Below are positions 10,765-22,258 of a DNA stretch of 64,000 nt, piece by piece (the first letter of the stretch is position 1; every line of letters begins with the position of its first letter). The notes below the pieces were generated by a model. That model saw nothing but the letters and a program-made list of their open reading frames with translations, ran no database searches and was not told where the DNA came from. Location of the stretch: assembly GCA_905221605.1 (NCBI GenBank), contig CAJNDS010002716.1, positions 243,805 through 307,804 on the forward strand, read 5' to 3'. Both the position numbers and the translations under genes were made by a program. Source of the DNA: Symbiodinium natans. Its lineage: Eukaryota; Sar; Dinophyceae; Suessiales; Symbiodiniaceae.

Positions 10765-13450
10765 TCACTTCTTCAGGGTGACGTTGCCAGCTCCCAAGAC
10801 AAGAAAAGAGTCCGGGTGTCGCTTGAAGAGGTCCAAGGGCCGGCTGGAGATGACTGATGTCACAGAGATGCCGTTCCTGTCATGAGACATGCGCCTTCGT
10901 CCATGCGTGTCTCATATGTCCCTGGACCCCAACAACAAGCCTCTGGATGAACTTGCCGCAAATGGTGGAGATGTAGGTGACAGGGCCCATCGACTGGGCA
11001 TGTCGTCTACGTAGTCAAACACCACTCACATGACTCATGTGTACTCACAGAAGCTGCCTCTATTAGCTGAATGAACTCCTTGATGACCTGGACTGCTGAT
11101 CTTTCTGGACAGGCAACATGGCAACACGAATGCTCTCAGACGTACGCGAATCTTTCATCCATTTCACCAGCTGTGATAGTGGCCTCGGCGTTTCAGGACA
11201 GGCCTCCTCGTTCACAGCCACAACAGCACCAGCAGCAAATAGCAGCAAATAGCAGCAGTAGCTTGTTTGCCTTTTTCCTGAGGCCTCCGCGCCCTTTTCC
11301 AGCAAGGTCACGGTCTGCTCGGCAGAATTGTATTCGAAAAGGCTCTCCTTCCTCTGCAAGTACTCCACCGTAGACATTCCAGCGATGGCAGAAACCGATG
11401 TCTGGTACCTCTAGTCACTGTGAAAACAAGACTTGGTGAAAGCTGCTAAGGCGGCATGACGGGCACTTTTCGACAAAGAGGGCGTCAAGCTTCTGAAGGG
11501 GAAGAGGGCCAGAACTCAGGAAACTCAAAGAAACTGTCTGGCTTCATTCTTGTTACCTTAAAAAAGAGCGTAGCAAAGTCGCGGCTGTCTCATGGCTTTC
11601 CAGGGCTGTGGCGCTTCCTTGAGGATGTTCCGGAGGCTCTGCGAGATGTCCGAGTACCGCATGGACTGCTCTTCCGGCTCTTCCCCTCCCTCTCCAGGTC
11701 CTGACAAGCCAAAGCCTGTCGGACGCTGTGGATCGCTGTGGTATTCCTGCTTACGTGCCCGCCTGCATTGACGCTTCCATAGCCTTCAATTCTACGAGCC
11801 TGAGCTGACAAACCGTTGCAAACCCATGCAAACCCCAGCGCAACTTTGTGGAAAATTCCTTTCGCAGGCGATGTGCAGGGTGCCGCACGTGAGGGATGTG
11901 GGAGCCTTCTGAAGATGGAGACGTTGGGGTCGCGAGTGCCTTGGCCTGCACTGGGGCCAAACTGCCTACAGCTTGCTTGGATTTAGCACAACAAAATCCC
12001 GGGGGTCAAGCAACCCCTGGCCTTCAGCTGGTTTTTACCGACGGCTTCAAAATGCTCGTGGAAGTGATTCACGAAGGCCGATAGCCTGAATGGAGGAAGT
12101 TGCAAGGAGTACAAAGACTGGGACGTGGTCGAGACACACTTGTTAACAAAGTTCATTTCAGTCAAGCTTGCCCGTCACGTCAGGTATTGCTTGGCATCCA
12201 GCGTCATATGATCGCCTAGACTCATCTCTTTCAGCTTCTGGACGAGGCTGTGACCCTGGTTGATGCTGTAGCATGACCTCAGCTGAAACATCCCAGACCG
12301 ACTCATACAAGCCGCAAACCTCAGGACATCTCAGGGCCTCACGCTAACTGGTCATGCGTCATGGTCTTGTCACGCAGCAGGCCCTGACCCCCAGCCGAAG
12401 TGCCATGAATGTCTTCACTCAAGCCGGACCGAGCCGTCCTTGAGTTGGAGGGCGAGCTGTTCAGCAGCCTCTGCGTTTTGCATTACCTTTCGGGTTGTGC
12501 ATTCAGTCTGCCCTGCCTTTCTTGTTGCCCTTGCCTTGAACCCATCGCAACAGCATGCATTCGGCAGGATGATGGGCGGCCCAGGCGAATCCGCTGACAC
12601 CCCCCTTCACATCATCCCTGCGATGTCACGGCCCTGCTTCTGCAGGCATAAGCCGAAACAGCGCTCCAACTCCATGGCCGTGCACTTGCCGCATGTCTTC
12701 ATGTTCGACAGTATTCAAACGCTCCGATGCTGTGCTGAGAAAGGGGGGGGGGTTGGCAGAGTTGCTGGTTTGGGAGAAAAAGGTTCAATACATGTTCAAT
12801 ACACTCTGTTTGCCTGCAACCACAAGCTTGAACCGTGATCCATTTCAGAGGAAGGGTTGCTGGTTGAACAAGTCTGCAAGCAACATAGCAACACACCAAA
12901 AAAATGCGAACATCAATTGCAATCTCTGCTTGGCCTGAAGTTCCGCACTAGGTCCTAAGTTCGTACTCACCTGCAATTATCCTGGTCACAAGCAGCAGAA
13001 GAAAAACATAGCATTTCGAGGCAGTGGGAATGCCCAGGCTCAAAAACTCGTTGGCAGATTAGACGTGCACTGACACCCGGTAAATCGGGTGGTGTGTTCT
13101 TCCGTATTGGAGTCGCGGCAACAAGATTTCGCGTGGCGTATCCAGCATACCTTTGCAATGCTTCGGCTTGGTACGCCTAATAAAGTCACGATCGGCTCGT
13201 CTGATGAATTCTTCATGTCGCTGATCAATCGCTCCCCCTTCCTCTGCTTGAGGATCGTCATCTGCGCTTCTTGACTGCACCAGAAAGCAGCAAAATCACA
13301 ACCCTTCCGTAGCAAAAGAAACGGAACGTGATTTGACTGATTTCGCTATGGCACGTGGGTTGTCCTTGCGCTTCTCGAACAAGTTCCGGCACCAGCTGAA
13401 GCCAGATGCCGGTGATGACGGTTTTCCCTACTTGCTGTGATCCTTTCCAA
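10765..13450 (-). CDS. Unrecognised multi-exon gene ending with a stop at 10765-10767
   Basis: Exon-like segments on the minus strand, in gene order, are about 13330-13445 (GIWLQLVPELVREAQGQ), 13085-13280 (RHEEFIRRADRDFIRR), 12415-12555 (AEAAEQLALQLKDGS), 11985-12085 (VNHFHEHFEAVGKNQ), 11565-11705 (MRYSDISQSLRNILKEAP), 11255-11390 (STVEYLQRKESLFEYN), 11095-11225 (PLSQLVKWMKDSRTSE), 10935-11000 (YISTICGKFIQRLVVGV) and 10765-10885 (SSRPLDLFKRHPDSFLVLG), ending GNVTLKK-stop. The composition is clearly protein-like but no family is recognised. N-terminal exons may lie further upstream. Confidence 0.45.
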
Positions 13451-14150
13451 ACTTCGGTTTGCTCAAGCTTTTATTTCCCAGGCGAACTCGGAGAGGCTAA
13501 GGAAGAGCGCATGCAGCATACGCCGAAACACCAACAGATCCAACAGAAAGCTTAGTGCAATCGAGCAAAACTCCTCATTTTAGCATGGTTCTGTTGCTAA
13601 CCAAACGTGCCACTGCACGGGAGTCGAAGCACCAATGCTTCAAACCAGCTCGCTTCCATACACTGGCCAGCGCCAGCGCACAGCGCTTGAACAATGTTGC
13701 ACCAATACTTCATATTTAACCAAACGAAGACATTTCTGATCGACAACTGAAGCTTTAGATCGACATGGCACGACTACGAGTCACGAAGCTGTGACTCATT
13801 TCACGCCCTCAAATATTGAGTCATTTCGGGGGGCAGGGAGCTCGGAATGCTACGAAAAACGAATGCACCATAACATCGACAAACGGATTGCTTTGTAGGA
13901 TTTGGGTGGGCCGGACGAAATTACTGACGGCTTGGTCAGATGAGCTCAGGTGCTCGGTGTCTACAAATCTAACAGCCTCTGCTCGTTGCATTTGTTGTCA
14001 GCGATTCAAAACGACGTGACACTGCATCTCGAACGGTGGATCTTCCACATGCTGCACCAGCCAATGGCCAGGACGCCTTTGGAATGCACTCCACGCCGAT
14101 ACGTGGCGACCCATCTTGAATCACCTAACGGATCCTAACGGGCTAAACTG
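13450..14150. other. Stretch without a recognised gene
   Basis: No exon-like segment or repeat stands out between the end of the WD40 gene (14153) and the upstream exon of the preceding gene. It probably contains the intergenic region and untranslated ends. Confidence 0.35.
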
Positions 14151-14152
14151 CC

Positions 14153-16391
14153 TCAGAAAGCGGATCTGGACCACCCCGAGGCACAGGACCCAGCCAACGC
14201 CGGCGTCAAGCTGCCCATCCATTCCAGTCCTTCTCTAGCCCCGCTGCCCATCTCAGCACTTTCCGTAGTTTTGCTGGCTTCAACATGTTCGCCCAAGTGA
14301 ACTGCAAATAAAGTCCCCGGGTGGCCTTGAAGCGAATAAATTCGTGCCGAATGATCCAAATCCCAGAACTCAATGCTGCCCATTCGACTGACAAAGGCTG
14401 CAGATCGTGCCGAGAATGTCGCCAACATCTCACAGACACCACCTTGCACCTCCAACGTTGCAATCGGGCTTCTCTCCAAGGCCTCCTGTCGCGTGCCCAA
14501 GTCCCATATGTGTACGCTTTCCATGGAGGTGCTGATGGCCTTCCGTTGTGTCCAGTCTGCGACTGTGGTCCGAATGGAGCCCTGGTGGCCCACGAGCACA
14601 CCTTCGCAGTGATGGCCGGCGAAGTTCCACAAGCGCAGCGTGCCATCACAAGACCCACTGAGGACAAACCGATCATGCCAGTCTGCAACAAGGCTCGTCA
14701 CCTGATCTGTGTGTCCAACGAGTGGGCTTCCACCTCGGTGCAGGTGATCGTGATCCATGTCATCGACAATCCAGGAGTGTACCATCCCATCTGCAGACCC
14801 CGTAAATGCGCTGATCTGGTTGTACCTGGCGGTGGCATTGTAGGCCGCAACACGTGATCGGTATTGATGGCCCTCAGTAAGCCGCCTGGGGTGCCAGAAT
14901 GGGTGCTGAGTTGGCTCTGCACTGTCCCCTGCGTTCTCGCTCTGCTGATCCTCTGGTGGAAGCTGCAGTTGGGACCATGCCACGTCCCAGAAAAGAACAT
15001 CTTGTTCCACAGAGATGGTGGCGGCACGGATGACCTGGTTGTTCTCACTGCCCCAGTCAACGGAAGCCCACGTCACCTCATCCATGTGCCCTGGCAGACT
15101 CTTCATCGTGTGGAGGCTGGAGGAAAGGTCAACCTGTCGAGTCCAAGCTCAAGGCGAGGCGAAGCGAAGCGAAGCAGAAATGCCGGAAACAAAATCACTG
15201 TACTATATATATATATATATATATATATGGTCAGCCCCCCCCCCATGATCCACACCTATGGTTTTCTTGTCTTCGTCTTGGTCTGAATTTCTGCTTTTTC
15301 CTCGGAAAAATGCAGTCAAAACTGCACTGGAATACACAAAGCTCTAGTATATCATGGGGGGGGGGCGAGCATATATATATATATATATACATACATACAT
15401 GTATATATATATATATATATGTGCGTGTGTGTGTGTGTGCTGTGCGCTCCCGAGTGTCTCTTGTTTTTTTGTTAAGGCGTGGTGCCACACCTTTTGCTTA
15501 AGGTGTGGTGGGCTACTTTTGCAAAGTGTGGCGGAGCCACTCTTCACTTGGAAACACAAGAAATGACAGTCGGAGTTTGTTTGAAGGTGTGGGTTTGAGA
15601 GCATGGAGGGGTACCATGAGAACGCGGAGCACGGGCGCAACTCACATATGTTTGTGCGCTGTGCGTTCTCGCCCCCACCTCCCCTGGTATCACCCCCTCC
15701 CGGTCTTCGCCCTGCCCTCCAGAACCCTAAGCCCTGAACCCTGCAAACCCTCAACCTAAGCCTCTCAAACCCTAAACCCTAAACTTCAAAACCCCTGAAT
15801 CCAAAACCTTAAACCCTAAAACCCTCCAGAAACCCACCACCGGGGAGGGGAGAGGGACGGGGTCCGCCGGGGCACGACCATATATGCCCTAGTACGTGTA
15901 TGCCTCATTGTGTGCAATGATGTGTCCGAATCCAAGTCGCAACATGAACCACCCCATCCGCAGAAGACGACAGTGCTCGCTTTGCGGGAAAGTCGGCTCG
16001 CAAGGTCTTTGTCCCACCCACATTTGGGGCGCTTATAGCCACAGGATCATGGAGCTTCCGCATGTCCCACAGTTCCAAATATGACTTCCGTGTACAGAGA
16101 AGGATGTCCCAAGTGGTGAAATCTGCGGCAACCGCTTTTGCCCATGAGTAGCTCGCTGAGTCACTCGACGTAGACTCTTCCACACAACTTTCACGCTTAA
16201 CATCCCAAATCTTCAGTGCTGGTCGTGGACTGGATTGCACGACCAAAGCCAAAGCAGGCCCAGACATGCGGCGAAACGTCAGTGGGCGCCCATGGCTGTG
16301 AACATCCCACGACGCGCTCCCAACCACATGAGTGCTATGAGTGTTGCCTGTTCCTAATCTGAGCAAACCATAGCAAGCCACCAGCGCATCC
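14153..16391 (-). CDS. WD40-repeat (beta-propeller) protein, C-terminal two exons
   Basis: Two large exons are well supported: 16391-15944 and 15133-14153. They flank an 810-bp intron with a GT donor (CAT|GTTGCG) and an AG|G acceptor. They encode WD40 blades with the usual GH start and WD end pairs: IWDVKRE, LELWDMRK, LPGHMDEV, VLFWDVAW, LVGHTDQV, LRLWNFAG, LVGHQGSI, VHIWDLGT, IEFWDLDH and LQGHPGTL. WD40 propellers act as protein-interaction platforms, and nothing here points to a specific complex. The stop is TGA at 14153-14155. The true start lies upstream, probably in the cysteine-rich exons at 16430-17600. Confidence 0.8.
15134..15943 (-). other. Intron of the WD40 gene with TA microsatellites and telomere-like sequence
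   Basis: The intron is bounded by a GTTGCG donor (at 15943) and a CAG acceptor (at 15134-15136). It contains (TA)n at 15204-15228, (AT)n at 15371-15389 joined by CATACATACATG to (TA)n at 15401-15420, a GT run to about 15440, and a CCCTAAA-like block at 15716-15830. Confidence 0.65.
15716..15830. repeat. Interstitial CCCTAAA-like (TTTAGGG-type) block
   Basis: A run of variants of ccctaaa, including an intact ccctaaaccctaaac stretch at about 15770-15784 flanked by degenerate units (ccctgaa, ccttaaa, cctcaa). It lies inside the WD40 intron. The motif matches the plant/dinoflagellate-type telomere repeat, but the block is short and degenerate. Confidence 0.65.
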
Positions 16392-16399
16392 CTGCGAAG

Positions 16400-17620
16400 T
16401 CACTGCAGTCCTTTGATTTCGTTGGGAAAAGGCAGCAGTCCGACGCATACATCTTTTGGCTCAGAGCAATCACTTAGTGGCCTCTGGCAGAGGCATATGT
16501 CCTGGGCCAGCTTGTGCCGAAACACGGCCGTGAAACACCCGGGACACAGCGTGCAGTGTCAGCACGCACCGCTGAGACCACGCAAATTGTGCTGGCAGGT
16601 TCTGCGTCCCGGCTTCTCAACGTGTGCTGATATGGGTGCAGTACAGCTGATTGTTTGTGCCGGTGGAGCAAGTTCCAGAGCAGTGACAAAAGCCTGCAGA
16701 CAGAAGCCAAACAAAACGAGTTGATGCCAGACTCGAAGCTTGTAAGGCGAACGCACTCTCGAATGGCACCAGGCGGGACCACCTCAAAAAAGATAGTCTG
16801 CGACTCCAAAACAATCTCTTTCTTGAAGTGAATAACTGCTTTGTGAGTGACTTAACTTAATTTTAAAAAAAGAAGGAGAGAGGGCTCCCGGGTGCCCCTG
16901 CCGCTCGGCCAACGCCGTGGTCATCCTGGACCTTGCGAGAGAGACAGAGAGAGCTCTCAACATCTCGTTTTGAAAAATTGTTACCTTGTTACATGGAATG
17001 CCAATTTTTTGTTCTTTGAGCCACTTTCTGTTTTGCTCAAAGAGTCGGTGGCATGTCGGGCAGCATCTGTGGCAGCATTTGAATAAGGCACCGGCTGCAA
17101 AAGCAGAGCTTGCGCCAACATTCATGAAGGTGTAGGTCAACAAGTGCGTGCTGTAGTCCGCTTGCCTGATCCCCGAAGAGAGTTGAGATAACCCCACTTG
17201 GCATTCATCTTACCAAGCTGCTTGTAATAGGAACACTTGGACAGCTTCACCACATTCTCTGCGTGATCTGATGTCACCATGAAGACCTTCAAATGACAAA
17301 GCCTCCATGCTGGGCGCATGCTAAAATTCCCGAACCTGTGGACAGACAGCTCCAGATGCACTGCAGGTTGTGCTGACAGACCTGAAACCAAGGTGCACAT
17401 CCACGAAAACCAGCCGGCCACACGCTGTAACAAGTGCCCAGCATGTCTAGCGTCAAAGTCGTAGCTGCAGCGGCGTTGAAAACAACCTGCAATGCTGCGT
17501 CGCCAGCGGCAGCCACCTGACATTGCGGGCAGCTTCTCCGGTGGCCAGCTGTAGTTATAGAGTGAACAGATGCAACGGTTTGCAAGGGCAACTGCCTGAC
17601 AGCTTGCAACCGACGACGTC
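16400..17620 (-). CDS. Cysteine-rich exons upstream of, and probably part of, the WD40 gene
   Basis: Minus-strand segments look coding: about 17390-17540 (CPQCQVAAAGDAALQVVF), 17190-17340 (HLKVFMVTSDHAENVVKL), 17000-17115 (KCCHRCCPTCHRLFEQNRK), 16725-16808 (SQTIFFEVVPPGAIREC) and 16693-about 16400 (TCQHNLRGLSGAC, then HCTLCPGCFTAVF). The Cys/His spacing suggests zinc binding. The last segment stays in the same frame as the first WD40 exon at 16391, but the frame is broken by two TGA codons, so an unseen splice or a recoded codon would be needed. Joining these exons to the WD40 gene is an inference. Confidence 0.45.
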
Positions 17621-17744
17621 AAGGTGCACCTGGGTGCGGCGTTGTTTCAGTCGAAGCTTGCAATTCCAGAAAAAATCTCTGGGCTGCCATCCCCTTTCCC
17701 GACTGGCAGCTTTTCGAAATCAAGCATTGTTAACCCAAGATGGT

Positions 17745-17812
17745 CTCTGAATCGCCTAGATTCCTGAATCCTGGTTTCCTAAACCCTTGTTTCCTGAATC
17801 GCGGAGGGGCAG
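17745..17812. repeat. Short CCTGAATC-type repeat
   Basis: Four or five imperfect copies of a unit like ttcctgaatc / ttcctaaacc. Read on the other strand, it matches the GATTCGGGAAAC satellite at 23095-23425, so it may be a small piece of the same repeat family in reverse orientation. Confidence 0.45.
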
Positions 17813-17899
17813 GCATGGGGGAGCCAACGACAGGACAATCCAGGCACACTCGCTCCCAACAACGAAGCACTTCTAGAGTATCATATGTCAAAACTCTAT

Positions 17900-18400
17900 T
17901 CCGAACTTTCAGCTCATCTCACATCCTCAAGCATCTTACGAAAAAACAGAAGTTCATCACAACAGCTATTCGTTCAGCATGGGCAATCACTCGGTATCCT
18001 TTGTCTTTGAAAGGGCCAATGATTCTACACGATGTCGCAAGCAACTTTGCAAAGAAGGTCCGAAAGCGGAAGGGGCACACATGGGTGCCGTGGCCATGTG
18101 TCAATCTACCTGGCACGTCGACCCACTTCGTGAGCATCAAAACCAATTATCCCTGAGGGAATGCGGGTGTTCTGCCTGCATGCCAGCGCATGCTCAAATC
18201 ATGTCGTGAAGGGAGTTACAAAGGGTTTATCAACGTGACGTGCAGCATGCACCGACCCATCGCGTGTGCTTTGCAGAGCTCCGGGTCGGCCATACAAAAA
18301 CTCTCAAAGTTCTCCACCCGCTGGAGCACAAACACTCCCCTAAACGCCAAAAAAGCTCCCATCTCTGGTCTGTATTTCTTCAAAAAATTAGTTGTTTCCT
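17900..18400 (-). CDS. Two possible exons of an unrecognised gene
   Basis: Minus-strand peptides from about 17940-18070 (LLATSCRIIGPFKDKGYR) and 18220-18385 (VLQRVENFESFCMADPEL) have exon-like composition. No motif or family is recognised, and whether they belong to the WD40 gene upstream region or another gene cannot be told from sequence alone. Confidence 0.25.
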
Positions 18401-18554
18401 GGTCCTTCGTTCCTACATCCATGTCTTTCCTCAATAGCGCACACAGGAAACTTTACGGCCGAACGATGTACGAGATAGGGTCGGCACACAGCGTTCACAC
18501 TCTCGTATCACTCAGGAACATGACAAAAGTTCACACGTTTTCGTGGCTTTAAGA

Positions 18555-18660
18555 GACCACTGCCTCTGTCTCTCTATCTGTCTCTGACAGAGACAGAGCG
18601 CGAAGCGGAGACAGAGAAAGAGACAGAAACAGACAGACAATGACAAATGACAGAGAGATG
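18555..18660. repeat. CTGTCT/GACAGA imperfect hairpin and microsatellite
   Basis: A pyrimidine-rich block (ctgtctct units) runs straight into its purine-rich complement (agagacag units), with the turn near 18590. The transcript of either strand could form a long imperfect hairpin. No coding signal. Confidence 0.5.
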
Positions 18661-21080
18661 GACAGGGGACGAAAACTCCCGGGAGGAGTGGCAGGCTGCG
18701 CACGACGCCGAAACCGGGTGGGGGAAGTTTCATGGGGACGGCACAGGAGAGCTGCACCTGCTCCTGGGTGCCTGAAAGCCTGCTGGTGTGACCGTGCCCA
18801 AGGGAGCTTCTGCGTTCTGTGACCGGCACTTCTTGCTTCTGTGTGCTGGGCCTGTTGGCACCCGAAAGCCTTCTGGCGTCTCCACTTTTTCGCTTGGTGG
18901 AAAATCTTGAAGCAGGAGGCATCCGAGACCGAAAGCAAAAAAGGACAGGGATCTGCCATTGTTTATGAACCTCTCCAATACCTCCGAAGCTTTGTGGCAG
19001 AACAAGCTCTGGCGAGTGAAACATAGTGAAACGAAAGCGGCTATCGGTGAGAATTCGCCCAGTAAGCTGGAAAATCCCGAAAAAATCTCCTGGATCAAAC
19101 TGAGGGAATTTTGCGGACTTTTACAGCCGCGAATCTTCATATTTGTGAACTGAACAAGCCCGATTTGAAGATTCGTAGAGCAAGATGTTGCATGGCTCGG
19201 TGGATATCTCATTGGGTCTGCTGCTTCATGGGGTCAGTCTAATCCTCCACACCAATGTCGAATGGTGCTTCGAAATTGGCTCGAAGCTCATGCCCATGCA
19301 AGAACTCATTGGGGAGACAAGCATGTAATAGTCATGTAATCGGCATCCTGAAAACCAGTGAAAACCGATTAAAGACTGTGAGGGGCGCAACTCGGAGTGC
19401 AACTCTTGGGCCCGGACGCACTGCTGCTGATCTTGAAGGCGCGCTGGGAGATACATGCCCTCAGCAACACACGACGTTGAATACATAGAATGAGTTTCTG
19501 ACTGGGATGGCACGAAATGCTTCATGTCTAGACATGTTACCCAAGCACAGCTGCTGGCAAAAAGGTGCAATGGTCTATGTTGAAGCCTGGAAAGGCTTGG
19601 CTGCTCGAGATCGTTGTGGCTGTCAACGTCTACTCGACTCGCTTGTTCCTACCCGAACCTCTTGATGCCACCTGACGTGTTCTTGGCGTCAACACCCCAC
19701 CCCCAACAACCCCCCCCCCCCCCCACCCCCAACAACACCCCCCCCCCACCCCACCCACCCCCCCCCCCAACCCCACCCCCCCCAACTGTCGCTGGCATTG
19801 ATTGCAACACGCGTCACACGACCGCCAATGATGCTCAAGCCCAGACTCCTTCGGAAAATTCTGCCCCTTGCGCCCGAGAAATTAACGACATTGCCTCATG
19901 ACTGGCTGAACAACTGAGATTCTCGCGGCAGCTCAGCCAAGAGGATGATTGCGGCCAACCTGACCCAGTACGGCATTTTACACCGCAAGACGCCTGATGC
20001 CATTGCAGCAAGTGAGGGCCATGGCAGGCCATGAGCCTTAAGAGACGTAAAGACAGCCTGTTCCACTGTTGCACTGCAATTGACTTCTGATGGAAGTGCT
20101 GATGCTGGTTACATGCTGAGGAGCAGGTCGACCCAGGTTGTGAAAGCAAGATACGGCACAGCTGTCACAACCAATAAAGCCAACAGCGCCAATATTGCCA
20201 ATAGTGCCAGAGTGCCAAGTGCGCGCAAGCACGTGGATGTGGGAAAGCTGCTGAAACTGCTGACAGGCACCTTTGTTGAGGCTGGCTATGGATGCACTCT
20301 GTCTGCACTCGGTTTCTTCGCAGCGTGCTTTTAGCACAGGAACTGCTGACCGCTACAGTAACCCTTCTACCGGATACTGCACTACAGTATTTTACTTCGT
20401 CTGGATCTTTCTCATGAGCTTACGAACCAAACCTTTGTGCTCCAACAAGAGCTTATTCAGAAAACTTGATGACCAGCTATAGCTGTCCACCCACGAACTA
20501 CCAGATAAGTTCTCCTCCGCCAAATTAGCAAGGCATCGAATCTATGCACAGTGCCAGCGGCTTTGCCAGCTTTGGCGGTCCTCCTGACAGTTCTCAGTAA
20601 AGCGCACACCGCCGAGCGATCCATGTTGCAAATGCACGCCCAACGAGTGCCACATAAGGATGCAAACACATGAGCGATGAAGAAAGGATCCTCATATGGT
20701 GCCTATAAACTCAATGCGCTCCGTAGTCATGAGGGCTCGGAAGCTTTTATGTGACTTCTGAGCTAGTACCGCGAAGATCAAGCTGGCACCCACCGTCCTG
20801 GCAAAGACCGGCTGCCAGCATCACCTGGATAAGAAACAGTCAGAAAGAACCACCAGAAACTTCTTGAGGATACTCGAGGATGTTCGCGTCGGTCCATCAA
20901 TAACTTTGGTACCGCTCAAAGAGACAGCTACTATGCACGGTCGCCTTGCCACTTCGCCAAAACACTCAACTTACGCCCAAAACTCTTCATAACTTTAGCC
21001 ACCAAAGCACATGGGGTGCTGCTTGGGAGGGCATGTCTGTGACTTACGCATGTCTACTCCTAGCTTCGAACACAATCACA
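18660..21080. other. Gene-poor stretch; possible single exon at 20470-20670 (minus)
   Basis: Apart from poly-C (19689-19791) and one weak exon-like minus-strand peptide at 20470-20670 (CICNMDRSAVCALLRTV), I see nothing supportable. It may be intron of a large minus-strand gene. Confidence 0.3.
19689..19791. repeat. Poly-C/CCCCA tract
   Basis: About 100 bp composed almost only of C with single A or AA interruptions (ccccacccc, ccaacaacacc). The G-rich complement has many G-runs and could form G-quadruplexes. Confidence 0.8.
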
Positions 21081-21084
21081 CAAT

Positions 21085-21292
21085 CGCACATCATGCGCTG
21101 CAAGATGCATGGACCGCTTGATGGCATTGAAGAAGTCCAGAAGTGGTCTGATTTCCCGCCGCTTCTCAGGTTTGTCCTCAAACCCACACACGGAAGTTAA
21201 GTGAGTAGCAGCAACCACAATTGGAAAGGGGAAAGGATCCTCCAAAATGGGAGCTGTCAGCTTGTCTTGTAGCATGAGGAAGGTTGCCTTGG
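21085..21292 (-). CDS. Exon of an endonuclease/exonuclease/phosphatase-superfamily protein (partial)
   Basis: The minus strand from a CAG|G acceptor (exon start 21292) encodes AKATFLMLQDKL, then PFPIVVAATHL, then GFEDKPEKRREIRPLL. A hydrophobic strand ending in the A/T-THL motif, followed by a charged helix with a conserved RR.Q/I.LL pattern, is typical of the central part of the EEP superfamily (CCR4/nocturnin/Angel-type deadenylases and relatives). The GDFN and SDH motifs that should follow were not found nearby, so the family is an inference from one exon. Neighbouring exons must lie across long introns. Confidence 0.45.
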
Positions 21293-22098
21293 CCTGATTT
21301 GCAGGAGTATGCCAAGACGCCTTCAATCAAAAACCCATTCTTGCTATCTCTTGCTGAGCTCTACACGTCTGGACTTGGGAAGAAGGATTCCCACTCGGTC
21401 CTCGGATTCTGGTTGTAGCCAAGGTGATTGGTGAGATCGAACACAGCTCCAGAACTGTTGGACAGCTTCCTAAGCGCGGAACATGAAATCCTCGTTGTCC
21501 GCCATGGCCTGTTTACAATTTCCATGATTTTCATAGAAGTGCCACCAAGCGGCCCGGAAATTCAGAATTACATAGATGAGATATTCATGTCTTCACTCCT
21601 CCCCACACAGTGTGCCAAGAGGAAACTTGAGAGCAGGGCGAACGAAAGCTAGGGCACTACAGACAGTGTCGCTCTATCTTCTCGCGTCAACGGGCAGTAT
21701 GCATGTACAAACAATGTCGAACCTGTCATGCACATCGCACAAACTCTCTTACACAGGAGCTCAGGTCATACATGAGACACACATCCGAGGAAATTTCACA
21801 GCGCAAGCTCGTCCAGGGCACTCGTCGCTTGTTTGCTATCACGCAAACCGGTTCGTCTAAATGTTGGAGATCACACAAGGCAAGCTCCTACAGGATTCTC
21901 TTCACTGTCTTGCTGCGTGCAATGCAAGCTCATATTGACAGAGTTGGTTCGATGCATGCGTGTAGTCTTCATGTGTACGAAAGAGTTCATGCCTAGAAAA
22001 CATCTGACTTCTCACAAAGCAAGCTCGTCTCGTACTGTCATGCGAACCAGTTCTGCAGTTCGGAGATCAAACGACGCAAGCTCATGCATGAGACATTT

Positions 22099-22220
22099 GC
22101 ACGGGGGGGGAGGGGGGGACCAAAGGAGGGGGGGGGGGGGGCACCCCCCCATCGAGAACCTGGAGGCCCCCCCCAAATCTCGCAGCCAAAGTAATCCTTG
22201 TCTGACGCCCCCCCCCCCCC
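22099..22220. repeat. G-run/C-run cluster
   Basis: Runs of 7-13 G (22103-22142) are followed by runs of 7-14 C (22144-22220). The G and C runs face each other and could pair as a GC-rich hairpin; either strand also has G-quadruplex potential. Confidence 0.7.
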
Positions 22221-22227
22221 CAAGGCA

Positions 22228-22258
22228 CCTTAAACCTCCGATATATCGGAGATTAAGG
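22228..22258. repeat. Near-perfect palindrome centred on CTCCGATATATCGGAG
   Basis: 16 bp at 22236-22251 are a perfect palindrome. It extends outward to CCTTAA on the left and TTAAGG on the right with a one-base offset. It sits at the edge of the C-run cluster. It could be a miniature transposon end or a hairpin; there is no coding context. Confidence 0.6.

Noticed and set aside
15231-15754. Tyr/Ile-rich frames on both strands
   Set aside because: Translations of TA/GT microsatellites inside the WD40 intron.
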